Positions 51,231 to 60,489 of a DNA stretch of 64,000 bases are shown one piece after another. The number at the start of each line of letters is the position of its first letter. Position 1 is the stretch's first letter. Under the pieces are notes generated by a model that saw nothing but the letters and a program-made list of their open reading frames with translations, searched no databases and was not told the origin of the DNA. The DNA lies in NCBI GenBank assembly GCA_965228125.1, contig OZ245791.1:434001-498000 (forward strand), in the 5' to 3' direction. The DNA comes from GWF2-38-69 sp965228125. Lineage in GTDB: Bacteria; Verrucomicrobiota; Lentisphaeria; Victivallales; GWF2-38-69. The position numbers were made by a program, and so were the translations under genes.

Positions 51231-53062
51231 TTGAAAAAATGTTGAAAGCCGCAATTGTCTGTAGAAAAGAAGATCAGGTGTTTACACTCAAAGAATTGAG
51301 AAAATTTGGGGTAATACACGTTGAAATCGCTCAAAAACCTACCGATACAGAAGTTTCGTCTTCTCTTCTTAAAGAGCTGGAAAAAGTTAATCGCTCAATA
51401 ATTACCCTGTCTGAAACCCGTTGCAAAGAAGTAGCACATACTTTCCGTAGCGATGACCCTAAGACCCTTACTGAAAGGCTAGTGACTGCTGTTTCTGAAA
51501 ATGTCTCTTACAAGAAAGATATTGAGTCTCTCCACAAAGAACGGGAGAAGTTGCTGCCTTGGGGCGAGTTCTCGTTTGATTCAATAGACAAAATCCAGCA
51601 AAGTGGTTATTTCATCTATCTTTGTGCCACCCCAAAACAATTCGTAAATAATTACAGCGACAAGGGAACAATAGAGATTGTATCCAAAAACAAGACAACC
51701 GTTTATTTTCTTATTATCAGCAAAAACGCTTATAAGAAGGAAGAATTGCCGCTGGCGCCTTTGCCAGCCCAAAAAATATCTATATCTAAAATAGATACCA
51801 AAATTGCTGAATTGAATTCAAAATCTAACGAAAACAAGTGCGTCATCAGCAGCCTTACAAAATCTTTGGCCAGTATCAAAGAATATAAAACATACATTGA
51901 AGAGAAGTTGGAATTCGCCATAAATAAAGAAACTATGGGCGTAGAAAAAGATCTTCGCTACCTAAAAGGATTTGTACCTAAGAAATGCGAAAAGATGTTA
52001 CTGGAAGCGGCCAGAAAAAGCGGCTGGGCCATACACCTGGAAGAAGTTACAGACAAAGATAATGCGCCGACGTTTATAAATCCGCCAAAAATATTTAGTC
52101 TGGCTACTCCTATATTCGATTTTCTGGGAATTTCGCCTTCTTACAATGAATGGGATATCAGCGGAGCAATGCTCTTCTTTTTCAGTTTGTTTTTCGCTAT
52201 GATTATCGGAGATGCAGGATATGGAACCATATTCCTGATAGTCACACTTGTTGCAAAAATCATTTACCGTCGAGTCCCCAAATACGCAAAGGCTCTCAAT
52301 CTATTTATACTGTTAAGTTTCTTGACTATAGTCTGGGGCATACTGACTGGTTCTTTTTTCGGTATGGATGCCAGCCGTTTGCCTAAAGAAATGAGAGGCA
52401 TAGAATTTTTCAGCAATCCTGATACGTATAACGTTCATATCCAATATGTTTGTTTCATGATTGCTGCCATACACCTATCATTAGGCAGAGTCTGGAAAGC
52501 TATTCTTTATTGGAACAGTAAAAAAGCTCTTGGCCAATTGGGTTGGGCTCTCGTCATTTGGGGCAATTTTTTTACTGCTATTAAAGTTGTAGTTTACCAG
52601 GAAGCACCTTTTCCTACTTTCGCATTTTTCCTGTACGGGATTGGCGTGGCTTTAATCTTATTTTTCTATGTAAACTGGAAAGAAATAACCGCATTATTCG
52701 AATTGCCTCTTTCTCTAATAGGCAGCTTTATAGATGTTCTTTCTTATATCCGTCTTTTTGCCGTTGGGATTGCCGCCATATACATAGCTGAAAATTTCAA
52801 CCAGATGGGGCTGCAAATAATGCATATATCAGGCTGGCTGTTTATTTTTGGTTTGCTTATCATAGTAGCAGGGCATCTTTTGAATATTACTTTGTCACTT
52901 ATGGCTGTTCTTGTACACGGGGTCAGGCTTAACATACTTGAATTCTCAAACCACATGGAATTAAAATGGGGAGGAACTCCCTTCAAGCCATTTGCTGAAA
53001 AATTTTCTAAAATGAAAAAACTATCAAAAATACAAGAAACAACAAAAGAAGGAGTAAAATAA
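51227..53062 (+). CDS. atpI: V-type ATPase membrane subunit I (a-subunit)
   Basis: 611 residues. Stator subunit forming the ion half-channels. A cytoplasmic N-terminal arm (about 1-305) has a coiled-coil. The membrane part (about 310-585) has seven or eight helices, including AMLFFFSLFFAMIIGDAGYG, a family signature, and SYIRLFAVGIAAIYIAENFN, which carries the essential channel arginine (R in YIRLFAVG). GHLLNITLSLMAVLVHGVRLNILEFSNH closes the domain. The start overlaps subunit D by 4 bp and the stop overlaps the subunit K start by 1 bp (TAATG). Confidence 0.94.
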   Translation: MIEKMLKAAIVCRKEDQVFTLKELRKFGVIHVEIAQKPTDTEVSSSLLKELEKVNRSIITLSETRCKEVAHTFRSDDPKTLTERLVTAVSENVSYKKDIESLHKEREKLLPWGEFSFDSIDKIQQSGYFIYLCATPKQFVNNYSDKGTIEIVSKNKTTVYFLIISKNAYKKEELPLAPLPAQKISISKIDTKIAELNSKSNENKCVISSLTKSLASIKEYKTYIEEKLEFAINKETMGVEKDLRYLKGFVPKKCEKMLLEAARKSGWAIHLEEVTDKDNAPTFINPPKIFSLATPIFDFLGISPSYNEWDISGAMLFFFSLFFAMIIGDAGYGTIFLIVTLVAKIIYRRVPKYAKALNLFILLSFLTIVWGILTGSFFGMDASRLPKEMRGIEFFSNPDTYNVHIQYVCFMIAAIHLSLGRVWKAILYWNSKKALGQLGWALVIWGNFFTAIKVVVYQEAPFPTFAFFLYGIGVALILFFYVNWKEITALFELPLSLIGSFIDVLSYIRLFAVGIAAIYIAENFNQMGLQIMHISGWLFIFGLLIIVAGHLLNITLSLMAVLVHGVRLNILEFSNHMELKWGGTPFKPFAEKFSKMKKLSKIQETTKEGVK

Positions 53063-53526
53063 TGGATCCAATTTTAATGAAATCCCTAGGACAGGCCGGG
53101 GCTTTTTGTTCTATTGCTTTTGCCGCTTTCGGTTCCAGCTTCGGTACCGGAATAGCTGGCAGCGCTGCCATAGGAGCCTGGAAAAAATGTTTTCAACAGA
53201 ATAAGGTGGCACCGTTTCAATTGATAATTTTCGGAGGGGCACCACTTTCACAGCCTATATATGGAATGATATTGATGTTTATTATCAATGCCAAAGCAAT
53301 AGCTGTCCCCACCCACTGGCCATTGTACCTAATGGTTGGGATAACAGGAGGCATCTCAATGGGGATGTCCTCTTGGTTGCAGGGTATAGCAGGGGCAGCA
53401 GCCAGCGATTCCTTTGCGGAAACAGGTAAAGGGTTTGTAAACAGCCTTATGATAATAGGAATCGTGGAGACCGTATCAATTTTTATTCTGGCTTTTGCTA
53501 TAGTACTGATTGTTCCAGTAAACTGA
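53062..53526 (+). CDS. atpK: V-type ATPase rotor-ring subunit K
   Basis: 154 residues with four membrane helices in two hairpins, the duplicated c-subunit found in V-type rotor rings. The ion-binding glutamate is E136 in GIVETVSIF (fourth helix). The first hairpin carries no glutamate but S63-Q64 in APLSQPIYG, and Q107 lies in the third helix. These positions correspond to the Thr64, Gln65, Gln110 and Glu139 that bind Na+ in Enterococcus hirae NtpK, so sodium coupling is plausible. It is the last gene of the operon, followed by a terminator. Confidence 0.94.
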   Translation: MDPILMKSLGQAGAFCSIAFAAFGSSFGTGIAGSAAIGAWKKCFQQNKVAPFQLIIFGGAPLSQPIYGMILMFIINAKAIAVPTHWPLYLMVGITGGISMGMSSWLQGIAGAAASDSFAETGKGFVNSLMIIGIVETVSIFILAFAIVLIVPVN

Positions 53527-53549
53527 TACTATATAATATTTAACTTTAG

Positions 53550-53584
53550 AAACACTCCGCTTAGTGCTGAGTGTTTTTTTATTT
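53550..53584 (+). terminator. Intrinsic terminator of the V-ATPase operon
   Basis: AAACACTC (53550-53557) pairs with GAGTGTTT (53569-53576), 11-nt loop that can pair further, followed by TTTTATTTT. Located 24 bp after subunit K. Confidence 0.88.
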
Positions 53585-53616
53585 TCTGTTAAAAACGCGA
53601 CATAACAAAAAATTTG

Positions 53617-53645
53617 TTGAATTTACCCTCATAATGCAATATAAT
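53617..53645 (+). promoter_or_regulatory. Sigma70-type promoter of the P-type ATPase gene
   Basis: TTGAAT (53617-53622), 17-bp spacer, perfect TATAAT (53640-53645). Lies between the V-ATPase terminator and the ATPase start codon at 53693. Confidence 0.72.
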
Positions 53646-53692
53646 GAAAACACTTATCAGTGTTAACTAAAAAAAAAGGAGGGATTCAGACT

Positions 53693-56308
53693 ATGGATGA
53701 ATCAAAACTCATAACCAAAGACACGGCTGAAAAGTTGACGAAAGAAGAACTTGCTTCACAGCTTAGCCTAAATATTAATTCCGGCCTTTCTGATGAGGAA
53801 GTACAAAATAGATTGACTGAGTATGGCTACAATGAAATTCAGGAAAAAAAGCAAAGCACCCTAATGAAGTTGCTTAAAAATTTCTCTGGCCCTATACCGA
53901 TTATGATAGAAATAGCAGCCATTCTCAGTGCAGTAACAGCTGCCTGGAATGACTTCATAGTCATAATGTTCCTTCTGATAATGAATGCACTTATTGATTT
54001 TCTCCAAACAAGAAAAGCTGATAATGCTATTTCTGCACTCAAGGCAAGTCTGGCTTCTAAATCGAAAGTAAAAAGAAATGGAGAATGGAAGGAAATCGAA
54101 GCAAAAAACCTTGTTCCTGGCGATTTAATCCGCTTAAGACTTGGCGACATTATTCCTGCTGATGTAAAACTTGTTGAAGGAGATTACCTTCTTGTAGATG
54201 AAGCAGCCCTTACCGGAGAGTCCCTTCCTGTTGAAAAACACGCAGGAAAAGTGGCTTTCTCAGGCGCCATAGCCAAACAAGGAGAAATGAACGCTATTGT
54301 ATATGGCACAGGAGTAAATACATTTTTTGGCAGAACGGCAAAACTTGTTGCAGAAGCTAAAACAAAAAGTCACTTTCAGGAAGCAGTTCTTAAGATTGGA
54401 CAGTATTTGATTGCATTAAACTTTTTACTGGTTGCGGTAGTTATTTTAAGTGCCTTATTCTCAGGTTCACACGATATTAACTGGGCTAAAGAAATTACTT
54501 TCTGCTTAGTTTTAACAGTTGCCTCAATTCCTGTAGCTCTACCTGCGGTACTAAGTGTCACTATGGCAGTAGGAGCACAGACCCTTTCAAAGAAAAAGGC
54601 CATAATAAGCAAACTCGTTGCCATAGAAGAAATGGCAGGAATGGATATTCTCTGCTCTGACAAGACAGGAACTATTACAAAAAACAAACTTACGGTGAGA
54701 GGATATACACCTCTTACCAATTTTACCGAACATGATATAAAACTTTATGGAGCACTAGCCTCAAAAGCTGAAAACAATGACCCCATAGACACTGCTGTAA
54801 TTTCAAAAGTCCAAGACATGAAAGACCTGAATCAGTATACACAGGTTTCTTTCAAACCTTTTGATCCTGTATCAAAAAGAACAGAAGCAGAAGTAACATT
54901 CGGTGGAAAAACAATAAGAGTTTCCAAGGGGGCCCCTCAGGTAATAGTTGCATTAGTCGAAAACAATGAAACTATAAAAGCCGAAGTCGATAAAATAGTT
55001 GACGAAGCAGGAGAAAGAGGATTCAGGACCCTTGGCGTAGGCCTGTCAGATGAGAGTGGAAAGTGGCAATATGTCGGACTAATTGACCTTGAAGACCCGC
55101 CAAGAGACGACTCAGCTCAAACCATAAAGGAAGCTAAAGCACTTGGAGTAGAAGTCAAAATGATAACCGGCGATCATGGTGCGATAGCAAAAGAGACTTG
55201 CCGTCAAGTAGGCATCGGGCCAAACATTCTTGAAGCTAAAACTTTAGATAATCTTTCAGACAGAAAAGCTATAAAACTTGTAGAAGAGGCCAATGGATTC
55301 AGCCAAGTATTTCCTGAACACAAATATGAAATAGTGGAAATTCTACAGAAAGCCGGACACATAGTAGGAATGACAGGAGACGGCGTAAACGACGCCCCTG
55401 CTCTCAAAAAAGCTGATTGCGGGACGGCCGTCGATGGCGCTACAGATGCTGCCAAATCTGCCGCAGACATTGTTCTTACAGAACCCGGTTTATCGGTAAT
55501 AGTTGATGCTATCAAAGAATCCAGATGCATATTCCAAAGGATGCGCAGCTACGCTACATACCGCATAAGTGAGACTCTGGATATTCTGTTTTTTACAGTT
55601 ATAGCGATTTTAATTTGGGGTAGATTCCCCGTTGCTCCTATTATGATAATCCTATTGGCTGTATTTAACGACTTCCCTATTATGGCTATTGCTTCTGACA
55701 GAGTAAAGTATTCTTCGCTTCCTGACAAGTGGAATATGCGCAGAGTTATCGGTATAGCCACAGTTGTAGGATTTCTGGATGTGATATTTACTTTAATTCT
55801 ATTTGCGGTCGGTTATAGGTTCCTCCTTAGCGACCCTGGTATCACTCTGGTAGCAGGAAATTATGTAAACGGCATTGTTGAAGGCGGAAAAGTTATATTC
55901 CCTGCTATTAACCACTATGTCAATGCTCCTGAATGGCTTAGAGGATTATTACCTTCCATCACATATCCTCAACTGCAGACAATCACGTTCTTGCAACTTC
56001 TGATTGCAGGAAATATGACTATTTTTGTCACTAGGACAGACGATCATTTCTGGTCCATAGCTCCTAGCAAAGGCCTATTCTGGGCATCAGCTTCTACTAA
56101 AATCATAATATCTTTAGCTGTTTGGGAAGGTTTCTTCCACGGGACATGGGGACTACTTCCAGGAATACAGGCCAAATATATCTTCATAGTATGGATATAT
56201 GCGTTTGTAGAAAGGTTTATAATTTCCGATGCCATAAAAGTTGTGGCATACAAACTTTTTGACTACAAGGGAATAAAATTCCACAGGTCAGGAAGAGTTC
56301 ACGTTTAA
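53693..56308 (+). CDS. P-type (type IIIA) plasma-membrane H+-ATPase
   Basis: 871 residues from the ATG at 53693, preceded by AAGGAGGG; an 11-codon longer reading includes the ribosome binding site. An N-terminal cation-ATPase domain is followed by helices M1-M2, the actuator loop with DEAALTGESLPVEK, M3-M4 with CLVLTVASIPVALPAVLSVTMAVG, and phosphorylation site D323 in CSDKTGTITKNKLTVRGY. TGDGVNDAPALKKADCG is the hinge motif, then M5-M10. The short IPVALPAVL core and overall length match type IIIA proton pumps of plants, fungi and some prokaryotes. It pumps H+ outward at the cost of ATP. It has its own promoter and a strong terminator and sits directly after the V-ATPase operon, which suggests two ion pumps with separate control. 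Confidence 0.93.
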   Translation: MDESKLITKDTAEKLTKEELASQLSLNINSGLSDEEVQNRLTEYGYNEIQEKKQSTLMKLLKNFSGPIPIMIEIAAILSAVTAAWNDFIVIMFLLIMNALIDFLQTRKADNAISALKASLASKSKVKRNGEWKEIEAKNLVPGDLIRLRLGDIIPADVKLVEGDYLLVDEAALTGESLPVEKHAGKVAFSGAIAKQGEMNAIVYGTGVNTFFGRTAKLVAEAKTKSHFQEAVLKIGQYLIALNFLLVAVVILSALFSGSHDINWAKEITFCLVLTVASIPVALPAVLSVTMAVGAQTLSKKKAIISKLVAIEEMAGMDILCSDKTGTITKNKLTVRGYTPLTNFTEHDIKLYGALASKAENNDPIDTAVISKVQDMKDLNQYTQVSFKPFDPVSKRTEAEVTFGGKTIRVSKGAPQVIVALVENNETIKAEVDKIVDEAGERGFRTLGVGLSDESGKWQYVGLIDLEDPPRDDSAQTIKEAKALGVEVKMITGDHGAIAKETCRQVGIGPNILEAKTLDNLSDRKAIKLVEEANGFSQVFPEHKYEIVEILQKAGHIVGMTGDGVNDAPALKKADCGTAVDGATDAAKSAADIVLTEPGLSVIVDAIKESRCIFQRMRSYATYRISETLDILFFTVIAILIWGRFPVAPIMIILLAVFNDFPIMAIASDRVKYSSLPDKWNMRRVIGIATVVGFLDVIFTLILFAVGYRFLLSDPGITLVAGNYVNGIVEGGKVIFPAINHYVNAPEWLRGLLPSITYPQLQTITFLQLLIAGNMTIFVTRTDDHFWSIAPSKGLFWASASTKIIISLAVWEGFFHGTWGLLPGIQAKYIFIVWIYAFVERFIISDAIKVVAYKLFDYKGIKFHRSGRVHV

Positions 56309-56333
56309 TTCCAAAATCTACTTAAAATCTATA

Positions 56334-56370
56334 AATACACTTTGCAGGCTTGCAAAGTGTATTTTTTTAT
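56334..56370 (+). terminator. Strong intrinsic terminator
   Basis: Perfect 13-bp stem AATACACTTTGCA / TGCAAAGTGTATT with loop GGCT, followed by a run of seven T. Located 25 bp after the P-type ATPase gene. Confidence 0.93.
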
Positions 56371-56412
56371 GGCTAGAATTAGTCGATTAAATTTTACAAT
56401 ACAGGAGTTATA

Positions 56413-57132
56413 ATGTCTTATATTTATAAAAGAATTCTACTCAAAGTCACAGGGGAAGCCCTCAAAGGCGAACATGATCTGGGGTATGACCCGAATGCCA
56501 TAAGTAGTCTTGCAAAAACTATAGCAAGCGCATTAAACGGCGGACTCGAGCTTGGCATAGTCCTTGGTGCCGGAAACCTATGGCGTGGAGCCGTAGGGAA
56601 AAAAGTCGGCATGGACCCTGTCAGGGCAGATTATATGGGAATGCTCGGAACAGTAATGAACGCACTTATTTTAAAGGACTCTTTCGAACAAAGAGGGATT
56701 AGATGCGAAGTCCAATCTGCTATTAATATGATGCCAATAGCCGAACCTTTTGATCATGAAAAAGCTATCAGATACATGCAAGAAGGCAGAATAGTAATAT
56801 TTGCTGGAGGTACCGGACATCCTTTCTTCACCACAGACACGGCTGCCGCACTTAGAGCAATCGAAATAGGAGCTCAGGCTTTCTTCAAGGCCACAAAAGT
56901 AAACGGTATCTATTCTGACGATCCGGTTAAAAACAAAAATGCTGTTAAATATGATAGAATTTCATACGATGAGGCTCTTTACAAGAACCTGAAAGTAATG
57001 GACTCTACCGCATTTTCGCTATGCAGGGATAACAACCTTCCGATAGTCGTCTTCAATTTCTCGCTTCAGGAAAATCTCGAAAGAGTTCTTTCAGGAGACA
57101 CAAGCATGGCAACAATCGTTTCGAATAATTAA
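56413..57132 (+). CDS. pyrH: UMP kinase
   Basis: Phosphorylates UMP to UDP in pyrimidine nucleotide synthesis; an amino-acid-kinase fold enzyme, hexameric in bacteria. 239 residues, normal length. N-terminal RILLKVTGEALKGE provides phosphate-binding residues; LGAGNLWRGAVGKKVGMDPVRADYMGMLGTVMNAL and FAGGTGHPFFTTDTAAALRAIEIGAQ are signature blocks; KVNGIYSDDPVKNKNA follows. ACAGGAG precedes the ATG. The gene stands alone between a terminator and the DUF969/DUF979 pair (38 bp downstream). Confidence 0.97.
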   Translation: MSYIYKRILLKVTGEALKGEHDLGYDPNAISSLAKTIASALNGGLELGIVLGAGNLWRGAVGKKVGMDPVRADYMGMLGTVMNALILKDSFEQRGIRCEVQSAINMMPIAEPFDHEKAIRYMQEGRIVIFAGGTGHPFFTTDTAAALRAIEIGAQAFFKATKVNGIYSDDPVKNKNAVKYDRISYDEALYKNLKVMDSTAFSLCRDNNLPIVVFNFSLQENLERVLSGDTSMATIVSNN

Positions 57133-57170
57133 AAGTCCTCCTCCTTAAACAAAAACAAACAATGTGACTT

Positions 57171-57854
57171 ATGATAGTCCTTCTTGGTATAGTAATAGTC
57201 GTAATCGGCTTCAAGCTAAAATATGATACAATAGCTGTGGTTGTATTCGCCGGAGTAGTTACAGGACTGCTTGCTCATATCCCGATACTGGAAATCATCA
57301 GGATACTTGGAAAGGCCTTCGTTGATACAAGATATATAACTATCTTCATACTTACTCTTCCTGCCGTTGGCCTTTGTGAACGATACGGTCTTAGGGAAAA
57401 AGCCGTGGATTTTGTAAAGAAATCCAAGAAAGTTACTGTAGGAAGGATTCTTTTTGCTTATCTTCTTTTCAGGGAACTGGCAGGAGCTCTTGGACTAAGA
57501 CTAAGCGGAATTCCGCAGTTTGTGAGGCCTCTAATCAATCCCATTGCACAAGGCGCTGCCATCAACAAATACGAAAAAATTGATAACAAGGATGAAGACC
57601 TGATAAAGGGGCGTGCCGCATCAATGGACAATATCGGCAACTTTTTCTCTGAAGATGTATTCATAGCAAATGCAGGAGTGCTTCTCGTAGTAGGGTGCCT
57701 CGGTTCTTTAGGATACAAAGTAGATGCCGTGGGAGTAGCAATAGCATCCATACCGATAGCTGTTCTTTCCGTGATATGGTCTTTCCTTGAAAATAAATTC
57801 AGAGACATGCTTCTTGACAAGAAGTATTTGAAGAGAAAGGAATCAAAAAAATGA
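57171..57854 (+). CDS. DUF969 integral membrane protein
   Basis: 227 residues with about six membrane segments. Family landmarks include KYDTIAVVVFAGVVTGLLAHIP, FVDTRYITIFILTLPAVGLCERYGL, LRLSGIPQFVRPLINPIAQGAA and the loop DNIGNFFSEDVFIANAG. DUF969 and DUF979 proteins nearly always occur as a pair, in many genomes beside pcp, and are thought to form a transporter, perhaps for pyroglutamate or small peptides; this function is inferred. The stop overlaps the DUF979 ATG by 4 bp. Confidence 0.88.
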   Translation: MIVLLGIVIVVIGFKLKYDTIAVVVFAGVVTGLLAHIPILEIIRILGKAFVDTRYITIFILTLPAVGLCERYGLREKAVDFVKKSKKVTVGRILFAYLLFRELAGALGLRLSGIPQFVRPLINPIAQGAAINKYEKIDNKDEDLIKGRAASMDNIGNFFSEDVFIANAGVLLVVGCLGSLGYKVDAVGVAIASIPIAVLSVIWSFLENKFRDMLLDKKYLKRKESKK

Positions 57855-58765
57855 TTAATACTCTTCTTGAACTATGTTATGTCCTTTGCGGCATAATGAT
57901 GATTCATACCGGAATTGAAAGCATCAAAGACAAACAAAATCCTGAGAGGCTCGGAACTTTCTCTTTCTGGATAATAATCGGAATAATATTCATAGGCGGG
58001 AATAATATCCCACACGAAGTAACTGGTCTCCTGATTATAGTTATAGCTATTTTATCTCTGCTTAAAAAAGTAAGGATAGGCGGATTGAAAGACTCTTGCG
58101 AAAAATTCAGAAGGAGCGCAGCCGATAGAATTGGCAATAAAATTTTCATTCCTGTCCTGATTTTGGCTTTTGTGGCCTTTCTTATCGCTCAGTTCACTCC
58201 TCTTGGCGGGCTGATCGGCATAGGCATATCTTCAATCGCAGCCTTGATTTGCGCCAAATATATAACAAACTCTCCATACCGGCATATCGCAGACGATTCA
58301 GACAGACTCCTTCAACAAATTGGCCCTCCCACTATCCTACCCCAAATACTAGCAGCTTTGGGAATACTGTTTACCACTGCGGGTGTCGGAGATGTAATTT
58401 CAAAAGAACTTGCTGCCATAATACCTCAAAACAGTATTTTCCTTGGTGTAGTCGCCTACTGTGTAGGAATGTTTATTTTTTCAATAATAATGGGCAACTC
58501 TTTCGCTGCTTTTGCAGTAATCACTGCTGGCATAGGATTGCCTTTTGTAATAATGAAAGGAGCTAATCCTACAATCGCCGGAGCATTGGCTCTAACAGCA
58601 GGTTATTGCGGCACCCTTATAACCCCTATGGCCGCCAACTTCAATATTGTACCAGCAGCTCTTCTGGAAACAAAGAACAAAAATATAGTCATACTAGCCC
58701 AAGTCCCTGCTGCTCTTGTAATGCTTGTTGCCCATATCCTGCTTATGTATTACTGGGCTTTCTGA
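57851..58765 (+). CDS. DUF979 integral membrane protein
   Basis: 304 residues with eight or nine predicted helices. It begins with INTLLELCYVLCGIMMIHTGIE and contains FSFWIIIGIIFIGGNNIPHEVTGLLII, QIGPPTILPQILAALGILFTTAGVG, the highly conserved MGNSFAAFAVITAGIGLPFVI and GYCGTLITPMAANFNIVPAALLE, resembling permease half-sites of ion-transporter-superfamily proteins. Coupled to the DUF969 gene by a 4-bp overlap, so the two probably form one membrane complex. It converges on pcp 52 bp away. Confidence 0.88.
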   Translation: MINTLLELCYVLCGIMMIHTGIESIKDKQNPERLGTFSFWIIIGIIFIGGNNIPHEVTGLLIIVIAILSLLKKVRIGGLKDSCEKFRRSAADRIGNKIFIPVLILAFVAFLIAQFTPLGGLIGIGISSIAALICAKYITNSPYRHIADDSDRLLQQIGPPTILPQILAALGILFTTAGVGDVISKELAAIIPQNSIFLGVVAYCVGMFIFSIIMGNSFAAFAVITAGIGLPFVIMKGANPTIAGALALTAGYCGTLITPMAANFNIVPAALLETKNKNIVILAQVPAALVMLVAHILLMYYWAF

Positions 58766-58817
58766 TTTCAAGAGGGCAAGCCCAGACTTCTACAAGATAA
58801 AGATTGACAAGTTATGG

Positions 58818-59429
58818 TCAGTTCTTGGTCAGTGCATTTATCGATGCTTCAAGGGCTTTCACTATATCATCCAAAGACATGCTTGGTATATCTTTTTTAT
58901 CAAGCACCTGCTCGGGCAAATACGGCACATGAATAAAACCGCCTCTAATTTTTTTGTTCTCCACTGATATCAAATGAAGAAGCTTGTACAAAATATGGTT
59001 ACAAACAAATGTCCCCGCAGTATTTGAAACTGCGGCGGGTATCCCTGCAAACTTTATCTCCTGAACCATTGCCTTTATCGGAAGGTTTGAAAAATAAGCA
59101 TTCTCCCCATCCTCTTCTATTTGTATATCAATCGGTTGCTGCCCTTCATTATCAGGAATCCTGGCATCGTCTGTGTTTATCGCCACTCTTTCTACATTAA
59201 TCTCGTATCTGCCGCCTGCCTGTCCTACACAGATGACTATATCAGGATTATGTAGATCTATCTGGTCTTTCAGAATCTGAAAAGATTTTTTAAATACAGT
59301 TGGTAGTTGCGCTTTTAATATCTCTGCCCCGTTAACAAAGTTTTTAACTTTTCTGACAGCTTCAAACGAAGGATTCATTTTCTCGTTTCCAAATGGATCA
59401 AAGCCAGTCAAAAGTATTTTAATTGTCAT
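58818..59429 (-). CDS. pcp: Pyroglutamyl-peptidase I
   Basis: Cysteine peptidase that removes N-terminal pyroglutamate from peptides. 203 residues. The catalytic triad is at canonical spacing: E80 in YEINVERVAIN, C143 in AGTFVCNHILY and H167 in GGFIHVPYLPEQ. The N-terminal LLTGFDPFGNEKMNPS is the family signature. It lies on the opposite strand to the DUF969/DUF979 pair, although in many Gram-positive genomes all three are in one operon. The proximity supports a pyroglutamate-related role for the pair. cutC is 24 bp upstream on the same strand. Confidence 0.95.
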   Translation of the reverse strand: MTIKILLTGFDPFGNEKMNPSFEAVRKVKNFVNGAEILKAQLPTVFKKSFQILKDQIDLHNPDIVICVGQAGGRYEINVERVAINTDDARIPDNEGQQPIDIQIEEDGENAYFSNLPIKAMVQEIKFAGIPAAVSNTAGTFVCNHILYKLLHLISVENKKIRGGFIHVPYLPEQVLDKKDIPSMSLDDIVKALEASINALTKN

Positions 59430-59453
59430 GCCATCTCCATTGTTGGTTCTAGT

Positions 59454-60197
59454 TTATCTACCTTCAATTAATGCCTTAATCGCCTTTAGCTTTTGACAAC
59501 TGGTTCTTTGATAACTCAAATTGGAGGCTTCAGCTCCCAGTTTAAGAGCAGTATTTGTAAAATTATTAACTATTTCTGCGGCCGAAGCATGAATATCTCT
59601 GACGAATGTCTTTTGAATAATTTCAAGAACATTCCCTGCATTAATACCGCTCCCTGCCATAATTTCTATTCTGCCGTTAGCAAGAGCATTAAGCTCCTTA
59701 ATCGTTTCCATTCCTTCAAAAGCGGTGCTTTTGGTTCCCGAAGTCAAAATCCTTCTGACACCAACCTCCATGAGAAAATTAAGAGCTGATTTAATATCGG
59801 GAACAAAATCAAAAGCTCTGTGGAAAGTTACATCAAGTTTAAGCGAATTTGCTTTAGAAACGAACTTTTCTACTGCCTTGATGTTGATTGTAAAGTCGTT
59901 ATTCAAAATACCGATAACAACGCCGTGAACTCCAAGTCCGGCTGCAATATCTATATCATACAACATAGAATCAACTTCCTTTCCACTAAAATAAAAATCC
60001 CCTCCCCTCGGACGAATCATAGAATGCAAGGAAATGGAAGTATTTTGTTTAGCGTAGCTGATAAGAGACAAAGAAGGAGTCAGTCCGCCTAGAGCCAAAG
60101 CACTGCAAAGCTCTAGTCTCTGAACTCCTATTTTATTTGTTACATCAATAGACTCTATATTATCAACGCAAACTTCAAGGTTTATCGAAAAATTCAT
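59454..60197 (-). CDS. cutC: CutC-family TIM-barrel protein
   Basis: 247 residues. CutC/PF03932 signatures are LEVCVDNIESIDVTNKIGVQRLELCSALALGGLTPS at the N-terminus, SLHSMIRPRGGDFYFS, VTFHRAFDFVPD and RILTSGTKSTAFEGM. CutC was first linked to copper tolerance, but its direct biochemical role is not settled; the TIM barrel and conserved Glu, His and Arg residues suggest an enzyme. It is probably cotranscribed with pcp. It diverges from plsY, with 292 bp between them. Confidence 0.93.
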   Translation of the reverse strand: MNFSINLEVCVDNIESIDVTNKIGVQRLELCSALALGGLTPSLSLISYAKQNTSISLHSMIRPRGGDFYFSGKEVDSMLYDIDIAAGLGVHGVVIGILNNDFTINIKAVEKFVSKANSLKLDVTFHRAFDFVPDIKSALNFLMEVGVRRILTSGTKSTAFEGMETIKELNALANGRIEIMAGSGINAGNVLEIIQKTFVRDIHASAAEIVNNFTNTALKLGAEASNLSYQRTSCQKLKAIKALIEGR

Positions 60198-60489
60198 AAT
60201 TCTGTTTTTTTAAACTATTGGGCTTCTCTCCGGCTATAATTAGCTGCCCATAAGTGTATGCAATATTCGTGCTTTTGACAACATTTTTTTACAAATGAAT
60301 GCCACACCTATTGTGATGTTCAAAAGTCTGCCTTAAAATCAGACAAAATATATCTTAAAATCAGACAAATTTCCTAATAAAAAAGTTCAATGACAAACAA
60401 GTATACTGCTATAGAACAGAAAATTATGGGATTGGTTGATAGAATCTCTCATTCTAACCTAGTAAATCATTACAGGAAGGAAATCACTC
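60198..60489. other. Divergent intergenic region between cutC and plsY
   Basis: 292 bp with no gene seen. It holds two 16-bp direct repeats (listed separately), an imperfect inverted repeat of CTTTTGA(CA)ACAT type (60271-60283 with 60316-60327) and several TATA-like hexamers without a clear -35 partner. Confidence 0.5.
60332..60369 (+). promoter_or_regulatory. Two direct repeats spaced two helical turns, candidate operator
   Basis: CTTAAAATCAGACAAA occurs exactly at 60332-60347 and 60354-60369, a 22-bp period. This puts both copies on the same face of the helix, 120 bp upstream of plsY. The regulator is unknown. Confidence 0.45.

Noticed and set aside
53660..53692. Longer N-terminus for the P-type ATPase
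   Set aside because: It would include the strong AAGGAGGG site that serves the ATG at 53693.
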